Notes under the pieces: model-generated | The model's input: only the letters and a program-made list of their open reading frames with translations | Told to the model about the DNA's origin: nothing | Database searches by the model: none | Part shown: positions 23,633 through 30,389 of the stretch, piece after piece | How the letters are laid out: the number at the start of each line of letters is the position of its first letter | Position numbering within the stretch: the first letter of the stretch is position 1 | Source of the DNA: Lachnospiraceae bacterium UBA3282 | Lineage (GTDB): Bacteria; Bacillota; Clostridia; Lachnospirales; Lachnospiraceae | Length of the DNA stretch: 30,389 bases | Direction: 5' to 3' | Assembly: GCA_002361735.1 (NCBI GenBank) | Contig: DETS01000079.1 | Span: 13,966-44,354, forward strand | Made by a program: the position numbers and the translations under genes

Positions 23633-24532
23633 TCAGTTTCTCTTGATATGCGTATGGGTATACAGATGTTCCTCACAGTACTCGTAGTTTCCGTCGCACT
23701 TCGAGCAAAAGCGGAACTGCATCTGCGGGCTGTCCACTTCCGTCCTGCCGCAGATGGCACATTTGTGCTTGGTGATCCCCGTGCTCCTTCTCACTTCCCG
23801 CTTAAACTCCTGCCGCCTGTGAATCTGCTTTGGATTCAGGTGCATCATATTACGCGAAGTCAGGAAAAATACCACAAAGTTAAGCAGGGAGGCGCCAATC
23901 GCGAACTTCCCGTACACATTCGTGCCAAGGAACTCAAACACCAGCATCACCGCATAAATAACACCCAGCCACTTCACCCGGATTGGAATAATGAACATGA
24001 GCAGTACCTGCGCGTCCGGGAACGTCGCCGCATACGCCAAAAAGATCGACATATTGATATAGTAAGTGCTGAACACTCCCGCGATCGCCCTGAAATATTG
24101 ATCCGGCGTATCAATGGTCAGCGTATGGATGATTCCCTGCATATCAACCATCGGTATCCCCGGCCGGAACAGATAACAGTAACCCATCAGCAGAAAGCTC
24201 CCCGCAATCGTAAAGAGCATCCCCTGAAACAGATAGACATTATAACGGTAAGTGCCCCATGTCCGCTCCAGTGAAGTACCGATTGAGCAATAAAAATATA
24301 ACATGATCAAGGTAAAGAACAGCCCGCCGCTGCTCGGCGGGATCAGAATCCATGTCACAAGCCGCCAGATCTGCCCATGCAAAATCGCGTAAGGATTTAA
24401 GGTCAGGTAAGAAATCAGTAGACCGCTTCTGTCGAACATCTGCAGCAGATACCCGACCGCATAGCACATGACCAATACAAAAGATAGGTTCTGTATCGCA
24501 TATTTTCCGAATTTCCGTTCAAAAGGGCTCAT
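23633..24532 (-). CDS. Rhomboid/derlin-like membrane protein with C-terminal zinc ribbon, no protease residues
   Basis: A 299-residue protein with about six membrane helices. The N-terminal half has the rhomboid-fold landmarks LNPYAILHGQIWRLVTWILI and a loop FYCSIGTSLERTWGTYRYN, close to the derlin and rhomboid-pseudoprotease pattern. The catalytic GxSG serine and the partner histidine of active rhomboids are not present; the nearest, GASLLN, lacks the motif. After the last helix comes a basic stretch, then CAIC and CSKC (about 257-280), a zinc ribbon in the cytosol. It could bind membrane substrates without cutting. It begins a minus-strand operon with the sigma-like gene 77 bases downstream. 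GGAG precedes the ATG. Confidence 0.78.
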   Translation of the reverse strand: MSPFERKFGKYAIQNLSFVLVMCYAVGYLLQMFDRSGLLISYLTLNPYAILHGQIWRLVTWILIPPSSGGLFFTLIMLYFYCSIGTSLERTWGTYRYNVYLFQGMLFTIAGSFLLMGYCYLFRPGIPMVDMQGIIHTLTIDTPDQYFRAIAGVFSTYYINMSIFLAYAATFPDAQVLLMFIIPIRVKWLGVIYAVMLVFEFLGTNVYGKFAIGASLLNFVVFFLTSRNMMHLNPKQIHRRQEFKREVRRSTGITKHKCAICGRTEVDSPQMQFRFCSKCDGNYEYCEEHLYTHTHIKRN

Positions 24533-24562
24533 GTCTCACACTCCATCCAAAATATATAATAT

Positions 24563-24591
24563 AATATAGCATCCCTCCCAACAAAAGTAAA
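24563..24591 (-). promoter_or_regulatory. Promoter of the rhomboid-like operon
   Basis: On the minus strand TTTACT (24586-24591) and TATATT (24563-24568) are 17 bases apart, about 30 bases before the start codon. Confidence 0.5.
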
Positions 24592-24598
24592 CGGCGCA

Positions 24599-24770
24599 GT
24601 CTGTCAAAAACACCAGGTTATAAAAATTTTATATTTATCTCCTGAAATCTTCACTTTTTTCTGTGTTTTCTAGGAATTGGATGATTGCTTTTTTAACCGC
24701 CGTGTCGTATAATGACGTCGTATGCCGAAAAACACATTTTAATAAGTAAAAAAGACATTTTTTGACAGAC
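24599..24770. repeat. Widely spaced 12-bp inverted repeat in the divergent promoter region
   Basis: GTCTGTCAAAAA (24599-24610) and TTTTTGACAGAC (24759-24770) are perfect inverted copies 148 bases apart. They flank the plus-strand promoter of the activase gene; the minus-strand operon promoter lies just outside the left copy. Each contains TTGACA, but neither has a -10 at the right distance. They could be paired operator sites, or terminal repeats of a small element; nothing else in the 264-base gap looks like a gene. Confidence 0.6.
24685..24713 (+). promoter_or_regulatory. Sigma-A promoter of the activase gene
   Basis: TTGCTT (24685-24690) and a perfect TATAAT (24708-24713) are 17 bases apart. 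The transcript would have a leader of about 75 nt before the ATG. Confidence 0.8.
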
Positions 24771-24796
24771 CAACATTTGTAAGGAGTGACACAGAA

Positions 24797-27700
24797 ATGA
24801 GTGACATGCAGTATACCCTTGGCATCGATATCGGTTCCACTACCGTTAAGATTGCCATTCTGGACAACAGACAGCAGATCCTCTTTTCCGATTATCAGAG
24901 ACATTATGCCAATATCAAGGAGACGCTCGCGGGGCTTTTATCTCAGGCTTACGAAAAACTAGGGAACCTTACCGTGCACCCCATGATCACGGGTTCCGGC
25001 GGTCTCACGCTTGCCAACCACCTGCAGATTCCTTTTGTGCAGGAGGTGATTGCGGTATCGACTTCCCTGCAGACCTTTGCGCCCGTCACGGACGTGGCAA
25101 TCGAGCTGGGCGGTGAGGATGCTAAGATCATCTATTTCGAGGACGGCAATGTCGAACAGCGCATGAACGGCATTTGCGCCGGCGGTACAGGGTCCTTTAT
25201 TGACCAGATGGCTTCCCTGTTACAGACGGACGCTGCCGGCTTAAACGAGTACGCCAAAAATTATCACTCCCTCTATACCATAGCCGCCCGCTGCGGCGTG
25301 TTCGCCAAGTCGGACATCCAACCCCTCATCAACGAGGGTGCGACAAAGGAAGACCTCTCCGCCTCCATTTTTCAGGCGGTGGTCAACCAGACCATCAGTG
25401 GTCTTGCCTGCGGCAAACCGATCAGAGGTCATGTAGCGTTTCTCGGCGGTCCGCTGCACTTTCTCTCGGAATTAAAGCAGTCCTTTATCCGCACGTTAAA
25501 GCTGGACGACGCCCATATCATCGATATGGACAACTCCCACCTCTTTGCAGCCATCGGCTCCGCCTTAAATGCCAAAGAGGAAACACACTACACGATGGAG
25601 GAACTGACAGATAAGCTCTCCGGCGATATCAAAATGGAATTTGAGGTGGAGCGCATGGAGCCGTTATTTGCCGCCCAAGCGGATTATGATGCCTTTCTCG
25701 CGCGCCACAGCGCCCATCACGTGGCGACGGGGGACCTTGCCACTTATCAGGGCAAATGCTTCCTGGGTATCGACGCAGGTTCCACCACCACCAAGGTCGC
25801 GCTCGTGGACGAGCAGGGCTCTCTGCTCTACTCCTTTTACAGCAGCAACGACGGCAGTCCCTTAAAAACTGCCATCCGCTCTCTGAAGGAAATCTACAAC
25901 CTGCTTCCGGAGGGCGTGACCATCGCACGCTCCTGTTCCACCGGCTACGGTGAGGCGCTGATGAAAGCCGCCTTTTTGTTAGACGACGGCGAAGTGGAAA
26001 CGGTTGCCCACTACAACGCTGCCGCCTTCTTCGATCCTGAGGTAGATTGTATCCTGGACATCGGCGGGCAGGACATGAAGTGTATCAAGATCAAGAACCA
26101 GACCGTGGACAGCGTGCAGTTAAACGAAGCCTGCTCCTCGGGCTGCGGCTCTTTCATAGAAACCTTTGCCAAGTCCTTAAACTACGGCGTGGAGGACTTT
26201 GCCAGAACAGCGCTTTTTGCCGAGCATCCGATCGACCTGGGCACCCGCTGTACCGTGTTTATGAATTCCAAAGTCAAGCAGGCGCAGAAGGAAGGCGCTT
26301 CCGTCTCCGATATCTCCGCCGGGCTTGCCTACTCCGTCATCAAAAACGCCCTCTTTAAGGTCATCAAAGTTTCCGATGCCTCAGAACTGGGCAAAAACAT
26401 CGTCGTGCAGGGCGGCACCTTCTACAATGACGCAGTCCTGCGGAGTTTTGAAAAGATTGCGGACTGTGAAGCCATCCGCCCCGATATCGCCGGTATCATG
26501 GGTGCATTCGGCGCCGCATTGATTGCCAGAGCGCGTTATCAGGAAGGGTATCAGACGTCCATGCTGAATCTGGAGCAGATCACTGCCCTGCAGTTTGAGA
26601 CCAGCATGGCAAAATGTAAAGGCTGCACCAACAACTGTCGCCTTACCATCAACAAATTTACGGGCGGCCGCCAGTATATTTCCGGCAACCGCTGCGAAAG
26701 AGGTCTGGGACGACAAAAAAAGGAAAACGGCGTTCCCAATCTCTTTGACTACAAATTAAAGCGTTATTTCGATTATGAACCGCTTCCTGCGGACGAAGCC
26801 CCCCGCGGCACTGTCGGCATTCCGCGTGTTTTGAATATGTACGAGAACTACCCCTTCTGGTTCACCTTCTTTACGAAGCTGGGCTTTCAGGTAGTGCTCT
26901 CTCCCCTCTCAAACCGCAAGATCTATGAGCTTGGCATCGAGTCCATTCCCAGCGAATCGGAGTGTTATCCGGCAAAACTCGCGCACGGTCATGTATCCTG
27001 GCTCATCAAACAGAAGGTAGACTTTATCTTTTATCCCGCCCTCTTTTACGAACGGGACGAGTTTCACGATGCCAATAACCACTATAACTGCCCCATTGTC
27101 ACCTCCTACTCCGAAAATATCAAGAATAACGTGGAGGAAATCGGACGCGGCGAAGTGCGTTTCCGCAATCCGTTTATGTCCTTCAAAAGCTTACAGACCG
27201 TCACGGAAGCGCTTACCAGAGAATTTCAGGAGCTTCCCATAACAGCTGTTATGGACGCTGCGGAAGCTGCATGGGCAGAACTTGCGACAGCCAGACAGGA
27301 TATGCGCAACAAGGGCGAGGAAGTACTGCGCTATCTGGAAACAAACCACAAACGCGGCATCGTACTTGCCGGACGTCCCTACCATGTCGATCCGGAAATC
27401 AACCACGGCATTCCCGAGCTCATCACCTCCTACGATATCGCGGTGCTGACCGAGGATTCCGTTTCCCATCTGGCTGCCCCGGAGCGGCCGCTGATCGTCT
27501 CCGACCAGTGGATGTACCACTCCAGACTCTATGCGGCGGCAAGCTTTGTCAAGACCAGAGACGATTTGGATCTGATTCAGTTAAACTCCTTTGGCTGCGG
27601 TCTGGACGCTGTGACCACGGATCAGGTGAACGACATCCTCACAGGCTCTGACAAAATTTACACCTGCTTGAAAATCGACGAAGTAAACAATCTGGGGGCT

Positions 27701-29038
27701 GCGAGGATCCGCATCCGTTCCCTGCTCTCCGCGATTCAGGTCAAAGAGCAGAAAAAGAATCCCCGCACCATCCGCTCAAGCGCCATCGAAAAGCGTCCTT
27801 TCACCGAAGAAATGCGCAAGGATTACACTATCCTCTGTCCGCAGATGTCGCCCATTCATTTCGATATCATGGAAGCTGCCTTCGGTGCCTGCGGCTACCG
27901 CTTCGAGGTGCTTGACAACGACACCAGACAGGCAGTTGATATGGGGTTGAAATTTGTCAATAATGACGCCTGTTATCCTTCCCTGATCGTGGTGGGTCAG
28001 ATTATGGACGCCCTGCTCTCCGGAAAATATGACCTGAATAAAGTGGCTGTCATCATGACCCAGACAGGCGGCGGCTGCCGCGCCACCAACTATGTGGGCT
28101 TTATCAGACGCGCCTTAGAAAAAGCGGGGATGCAGCAGATTCCCGTGATTTCCTTAAATCTGGGCGGCATCGAGAGCAATCCCGGCTTCCACATCAATGC
28201 CGATCTTTTGCTGCGCGCCGCTTACAGCGCCCTCTTTGGCGACATCTTTATGCGCTGCGTCTACCGCATGCGCCCCTATGAGAAGGAAGCAGGCTCCGTG
28301 GATGCCCTGCACGCTTCCTGGGCGGCACGCTGCCGCAGTTTTGTCTCCAAAAAGCATATGAACCATCTGACCTTCCGAAAGATGTGTAAACAGATTGTGC
28401 GGGATTTCGACGCCATCCCCATAGACGAGACGTTACAAAAACCCCGTGTCGGCATTGTTGGCGAGATTCTGGTGAAGTTTGCCCCCGCCGCCAACAATCA
28501 TTTGGTGGAGCTTTTGGAAGCGGAAGGCGCAGAGGCCGTTGTACCCGATCTGTTAGACTTCATGCTCTACTGCTTCTATAACCAGATTTACAAGGCAGAA
28601 TACCTGGGGACCTCCAAAAAGGCCTCTCTTGTCTCCGCTTTTGGCATCAGGGCGTTGGAATGGTTACGAGCTCCCGCCGCCAAAGAATTTGCAAAAAGTA
28701 AACATTTTAACCCGCCCGTGAGCATCTACACGCTGGTGGATTACGCCAAACCCATCGTCGATATCGGCAACCAGACGGGAGAAGGCTGGTTTCTCACCGG
28801 TGAGATGGTCGAGCTCATCCATGGCGGCACTAACAATATCGTCTGTACCCAGCCCTTCGGCTGCCTGCCGAACCATGTGGTGGGTAAGGGCGTCATCAAA
28901 GAGCTGCGGCACCGCTTCCCCGGCTCCAACATCGTTGCCATCGACTACGATCCCGGCGCCAGCGAGGTCAACCAGCTAAACCGCATCAAGCTGATGCTCT
29001 CCACGGCACAGAAGAACCTGAAAAAACAAAGCAACTAA
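24797..29038 (+). CDS. Large 2-hydroxyglutaryl-CoA dehydratase activator-like protein (BadF/BcrAD ATPase pair, DUF2229, dehydratase-like C-terminus)
   Basis: A 1413-residue cytosolic protein. The first ASKHA ATPase domain (about 1-265) has DIGSTTVK, GGEDAK and CAGGTGSF, where the Cys is the expected [4Fe-4S] ligand. The second (about 320-590) has DAGSTTTK, DIGGQDMK and CSSGCGSF. A cysteine cluster (CKGCTNNC around 606, then C at 632) could bind another metal cluster. DUF2229 follows (about 670-880, PFWFTFFTKLGFQVVLSP, SECYPAK). The C-terminal third resembles dehydratase subunits (NNDACYPSLIVVGQ, TGGGCRATNY, GCLPNHVVGKG). Relatives use ATP to inject an electron for radical dehydration or ring reduction. 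Real partners and substrate are unknown. AAGGAG lies 9 bases before the ATG. Confidence 0.92.
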   Translation: MSDMQYTLGIDIGSTTVKIAILDNRQQILFSDYQRHYANIKETLAGLLSQAYEKLGNLTVHPMITGSGGLTLANHLQIPFVQEVIAVSTSLQTFAPVTDVAIELGGEDAKIIYFEDGNVEQRMNGICAGGTGSFIDQMASLLQTDAAGLNEYAKNYHSLYTIAARCGVFAKSDIQPLINEGATKEDLSASIFQAVVNQTISGLACGKPIRGHVAFLGGPLHFLSELKQSFIRTLKLDDAHIIDMDNSHLFAAIGSALNAKEETHYTMEELTDKLSGDIKMEFEVERMEPLFAAQADYDAFLARHSAHHVATGDLATYQGKCFLGIDAGSTTTKVALVDEQGSLLYSFYSSNDGSPLKTAIRSLKEIYNLLPEGVTIARSCSTGYGEALMKAAFLLDDGEVETVAHYNAAAFFDPEVDCILDIGGQDMKCIKIKNQTVDSVQLNEACSSGCGSFIETFAKSLNYGVEDFARTALFAEHPIDLGTRCTVFMNSKVKQAQKEGASVSDISAGLAYSVIKNALFKVIKVSDASELGKNIVVQGGTFYNDAVLRSFEKIADCEAIRPDIAGIMGAFGAALIARARYQEGYQTSMLNLEQITALQFETSMAKCKGCTNNCRLTINKFTGGRQYISGNRCERGLGRQKKENGVPNLFDYKLKRYFDYEPLPADEAPRGTVGIPRVLNMYENYPFWFTFFTKLGFQVVLSPLSNRKIYELGIESIPSESECYPAKLAHGHVSWLIKQKVDFIFYPALFYERDEFHDANNHYNCPIVTSYSENIKNNVEEIGRGEVRFRNPFMSFKSLQTVTEALTREFQELPITAVMDAAEAAWAELATARQDMRNKGEEVLRYLETNHKRGIVLAGRPYHVDPEINHGIPELITSYDIAVLTEDSVSHLAAPERPLIVSDQWMYHSRLYAAASFVKTRDDLDLIQLNSFGCGLDAVTTDQVNDILTGSDKIYTCLKIDEVNNLGAARIRIRSLLSAIQVKEQKKNPRTIRSSAIEKRPFTEEMRKDYTILCPQMSPIHFDIMEAAFGACGYRFEVLDNDTRQAVDMGLKFVNNDACYPSLIVVGQIMDALLSGKYDLNKVAVIMTQTGGGCRATNYVGFIRRALEKAGMQQIPVISLNLGGIESNPGFHINADLLLRAAYSALFGDIFMRCVYRMRPYEKEAGSVDALHASWAARCRSFVSKKHMNHLTFRKMCKQIVRDFDAIPIDETLQKPRVGIVGEILVKFAPAANNHLVELLEAEGAEAVVPDLLDFMLYCFYNQIYKAEYLGTSKKASLVSAFGIRALEWLRAPAAKEFAKSKHFNPPVSIYTLVDYAKPIVDIGNQTGEGWFLTGEMVELIHGGTNNIVCTQPFGCLPNHVVGKGVIKELRHRFPGSNIVAIDYDPGASEVNQLNRIKLMLSTAQKNLKKQSN

Positions 29039-29039
29039 A

Positions 29040-29068
29040 AACAGGTGCGGGAAATTCCTGCACCTGTT
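29040..29068. terminator. Bidirectional terminator between the convergent activase and 29090-29380 genes
   Basis: AACAGGTGCGGGAA and its near-perfect inverted copy (one G-T wobble) form a stem of about 13 bp immediately after the activase stop codon. On the minus strand it is followed by TTTTTAG, a good terminator tail; on the plus strand the tail is short (TTATAT). Confidence 0.8.
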
Positions 29069-29089
29069 ATATCATCTCTAAATCGTTTC

Positions 29090-29380
29090 TTAATAAAATG
29101 TTCTTTCCACCTTGCGGTTTATGAAACGAATCTTGTCCCGTGTCTCCTCATCCAGCTCCTGAATCGCATCGTCCGCGCTCTCTTTCTGCAGTTGGTTGAC
29201 ACAGAATACGCAGGCTCCAAAGGTTTCGCCCGAGAAAATCTTGGGTTTCTCCCATTTTACAAAATAGGACACCCGATGCTTTAAGAGCATCTTTTCAATC
29301 TTTTCCTTAGTCTCCATATCCTTGACCTGGCACCATTCCAGTTCGTTGTGTACCTTTACCTTCTGATAAGCCGTCTCCAT
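29090..29380 (-). CDS. Small protein of unknown function
   Basis: A 96-residue cytosolic protein, not recognised. It is charged (KVKVHNELEWCQVKDMETKE at the start) with a central aromatic segment (RVSYFVKWEKPKIFSGETFG), then CVFCVNQ, a lone CxxC that might bind metal or be redox active. A helical acidic part and a C-terminal RKVERTFY follow. The ATG at 29380 has GGGGGAA about 10 bases upstream, with an AACCGGTT palindrome directly before it. A strong promoter lies at 29451-29479, and the leader holds a perfect GC hairpin (GCGGAGC-GCC-GCTCCGC, 29411-29427). It converges on the activase gene and shares its terminator. Confidence 0.8.
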   Translation of the reverse strand: METAYQKVKVHNELEWCQVKDMETKEKIEKMLLKHRVSYFVKWEKPKIFSGETFGACVFCVNQLQKESADDAIQELDEETRDKIRFINRKVERTFY

Positions 29381-29450
29381 AACCGGTTATTCCCCCATGT
29401 TGAAATGTGAGCGGAGCGCCGCTCCGCATTCAGTCAGAAAACACAAATCA

Positions 29451-29479
29451 ATTATAATGCATAATTTATCCTTTTTCAA
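29451..29479 (-). promoter_or_regulatory. Sigma-A promoter of the 96-residue protein gene
   Basis: On the minus strand TTGAAA (29474-29479) and a perfect TATAAT (29451-29456) are 17 bases apart, about 65 bases before the start codon. Confidence 0.85.
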
Positions 29480-29541
29480 GTAACATCTTCACATCTTCCC
29501 TTTATTTTTCCCAAGCTGAGCAAAAGGAAACGCCGCATAAA

Positions 29542-29569
29542 AGACACCGCCCATAAACAGGCGGTGTCT
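29542..29569 (-). terminator. Rho-independent terminator after the secreted-protein gene
   Basis: AGACACCGCC and GGCGGTGTCT form a perfect 10-bp stem with an 8-base loop, followed on the minus strand by TTTTATG. It lies about 35 bases after the stop codon at 29603. Confidence 0.88.
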
Positions 29570-29602
29570 GCTCTCCACACTTAAAATTTCAGTTTCTAAA
29601 TC

Positions 29603-30175
29603 TTACTTTGCCTCGATAAATGCAAGATGCTCATTCGCGGTGATATCAACCACAACATGGTCGTCGGTTACAACAGTGGGAACCGCTACCCAATTATCAT
29701 CAGTCACGCGCTGATATACGGTAATCGCCTGTCCTGCCTTTACGCCGGGTGCATAGAAAGTAACTTTTGCGGTGCTATAACCTGCGTGGGTGTGTACCTT
29801 TGCAACAGCAAGCAAAGATCCCTTGCCCTGTGCCAGTTCCTTCGCTGCATAAACTCTCTTGAGCTCAGGCTTCTGCAGATCAAAGGTTAAACCGGGTGCC
29901 TCTACGCCGTCGAGCACTGCACCCTTACCGATTGCCAGATCCTGAACCTGCTCGGGATCCATAGCCCAATGATCAACAACTGCATTGTTCATATGCTCGC
30001 TGATGGTCTTATCCTCCGCGATTGCACGAACCGTCTCAGCCGGAATGCCGATATCGGAATCACTCTCCAGATAAACTGCTACGGGCGCTCCCGGGCACCC
30101 AACAGTTTCATGTGCCAATACAGGGGTCGAGAAGATCATAATGCCTGCCAGTGTAAGTACGATTGCTTTCTTCAT
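29603..30175 (-). CDS. Secreted protein of unknown function
   Basis: A 190-residue protein with a clear Sec signal peptide (MKKAIVLTLAGIMIFSTPVLA). The mature part begins HETVGCPGAPVAVY. It contains a helical segment (AIAEDKTISEHMNNAVVDHW) and a C-terminal beta-rich half with KVHTHAGYSTAKVTFYAPGV and YQRVTDDNWVAVPTVVTDDH, which looks like an immunoglobulin-like or carbohydrate-binding sandwich, although no family is recognised. It has one cysteine and no anchor, so it is probably released. The ATG at 30175 is supported by AGGAGG about 10 bases upstream and by the signal peptide. A strong promoter, a G11 tract in the leader, and its own terminator define a single-gene unit. Confidence 0.85.
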   Translation of the reverse strand: MKKAIVLTLAGIMIFSTPVLAHETVGCPGAPVAVYLESDSDIGIPAETVRAIAEDKTISEHMNNAVVDHWAMDPEQVQDLAIGKGAVLDGVEAPGLTFDLQKPELKRVYAAKELAQGKGSLLAVAKVHTHAGYSTAKVTFYAPGVKAGQAITVYQRVTDDNWVAVPTVVTDDHVVVDITANEHLAFIEAK

Positions 30176-30239
30176 TCTAAAACTTCCTCCTTTTGATTTT
30201 CTGTTTTTAAAGTGTGGTCGTTTGGGAGGATAATTTTTA

Positions 30240-30250
30240 CCCCCCCCCCC
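30240..30250 (-). repeat. 11-base G homopolymer in the leader of the secreted-protein gene
   Basis: Eleven consecutive Gs on the minus strand begin about 10 bases after the -10 element, within the first few transcribed bases. Tracts of this length slip readily during replication and can make RNA polymerase stutter. CCTCCC some 10 bases further on could pair with part of it. Confidence 0.8.
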
Positions 30251-30259
30251 TCTCGGAAA

Positions 30260-30288
30260 AATATAGCATTTTTTATGGGATAAGTCAA
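30260..30288 (-). promoter_or_regulatory. Sigma-A promoter of the secreted-protein gene
   Basis: On the minus strand TTGACT (30283-30288) and TATATT (30260-30265) are 17 bases apart. The predicted start, near 30253, falls next to the G11 tract. Nothing further is recognised in 30289-30389. Confidence 0.8.
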
Positions 30289-30389
30289 CCATGCAAACCA
30301 CATTCCCCCACACAAATATTAAGAAAATCCTAAGAAGTTTTTTGGTAGTTATGCCAGTCCGTGCTCCGCTAGGGTAAAGTTTTTGTAGG

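Noticed and set aside
23633..24532. Active rhomboid intramembrane serine protease
   Set aside because: The GxSG serine and the paired histidine in later helices are not visible.
24759..24790. TTGACA before the activase gene as a promoter -35
   Set aside because: No -10 element lies 16-18 bases downstream, where the ribosome binding site begins; the TTGCTT-TATAAT promoter upstream is much better.

Overview
The window looks like chromosomal DNA from a Gram-positive, motile anaerobe of the class Clostridia, most likely Lachnospiraceae. The grounds are the moderate GC content, strong GGAGG-type ribosome binding sites, two D-Ala-D-Ala carboxypeptidase paralogues, the scpA-scpB-dac and era-yqzL-recO gene orders, a large two-ATPase-domain activase of the 2-hydroxyglutaryl-CoA dehydratase activator type, and a sigma-28 flagellin promoter. 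There are no tRNA or rRNA genes, insertion sequences, integrases or CRISPR arrays.

Layout: positions 1 to about 20050 are almost wholly minus-strand and mostly housekeeping. In transcription order (falling coordinates) they hold ylmH, an M16C zinc peptidase, a DUF4349 lipoprotein, era, a yqzL-like small gene overlapping recO, recO, a lipoprotein preceded by a structured leader, glyS, alaS, rpsU, a DacF-type carboxypeptidase, a metallophosphoesterase, scpA, scpB, a flagellin, a small zinc-ribbon protein, a second carboxypeptidase, and the first codons of a biotin-enzyme carboxyl transferase cut by the window edge. From 20149 to 22214 a plus-strand pair encodes a sodium-dependent symporter and an AlkD-like protein. 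A minus-strand group follows (24532 to 22378): a rhomboid/derlin-like membrane protein without the protease residues, a sigma-factor-like protein without region 4, and an unknown protein. A divergent promoter drives the 1413-residue activase (plus strand). The window ends with two minus-strand genes of unknown function, the second a secreted protein.

The most striking gene is the flagellin at 2087-3964. Its conserved ends flank a roughly 350-residue insert with a gluzincin zinc-protease motif (HELMH at residues 289-293 and a WFVEG glutamate at 318). This is the architecture of flagellinolysin, a filament that is itself an enzyme. It has its own sigma-28-type promoter immediately after scpB, a leader with GGA motifs and a G7 ribosome binding site, and a downstream zinc-ribbon gene, and it sits between scpB and a dac gene rather than in a flagellar cluster.

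Other structure not explained by coding genes: a two-unit 52-bp hairpin repeat between scpA and scpB; a multi-stem RNA-like leader before the lipoprotein-glyS genes; a candidate roughly 88-nt small RNA with its own promoter and terminator antisense to the end of the alkD-like gene; and an 11-base G tract just after the predicted transcription start of the secreted-protein gene. All functions are inferred from sequence reading alone; no database search was run.
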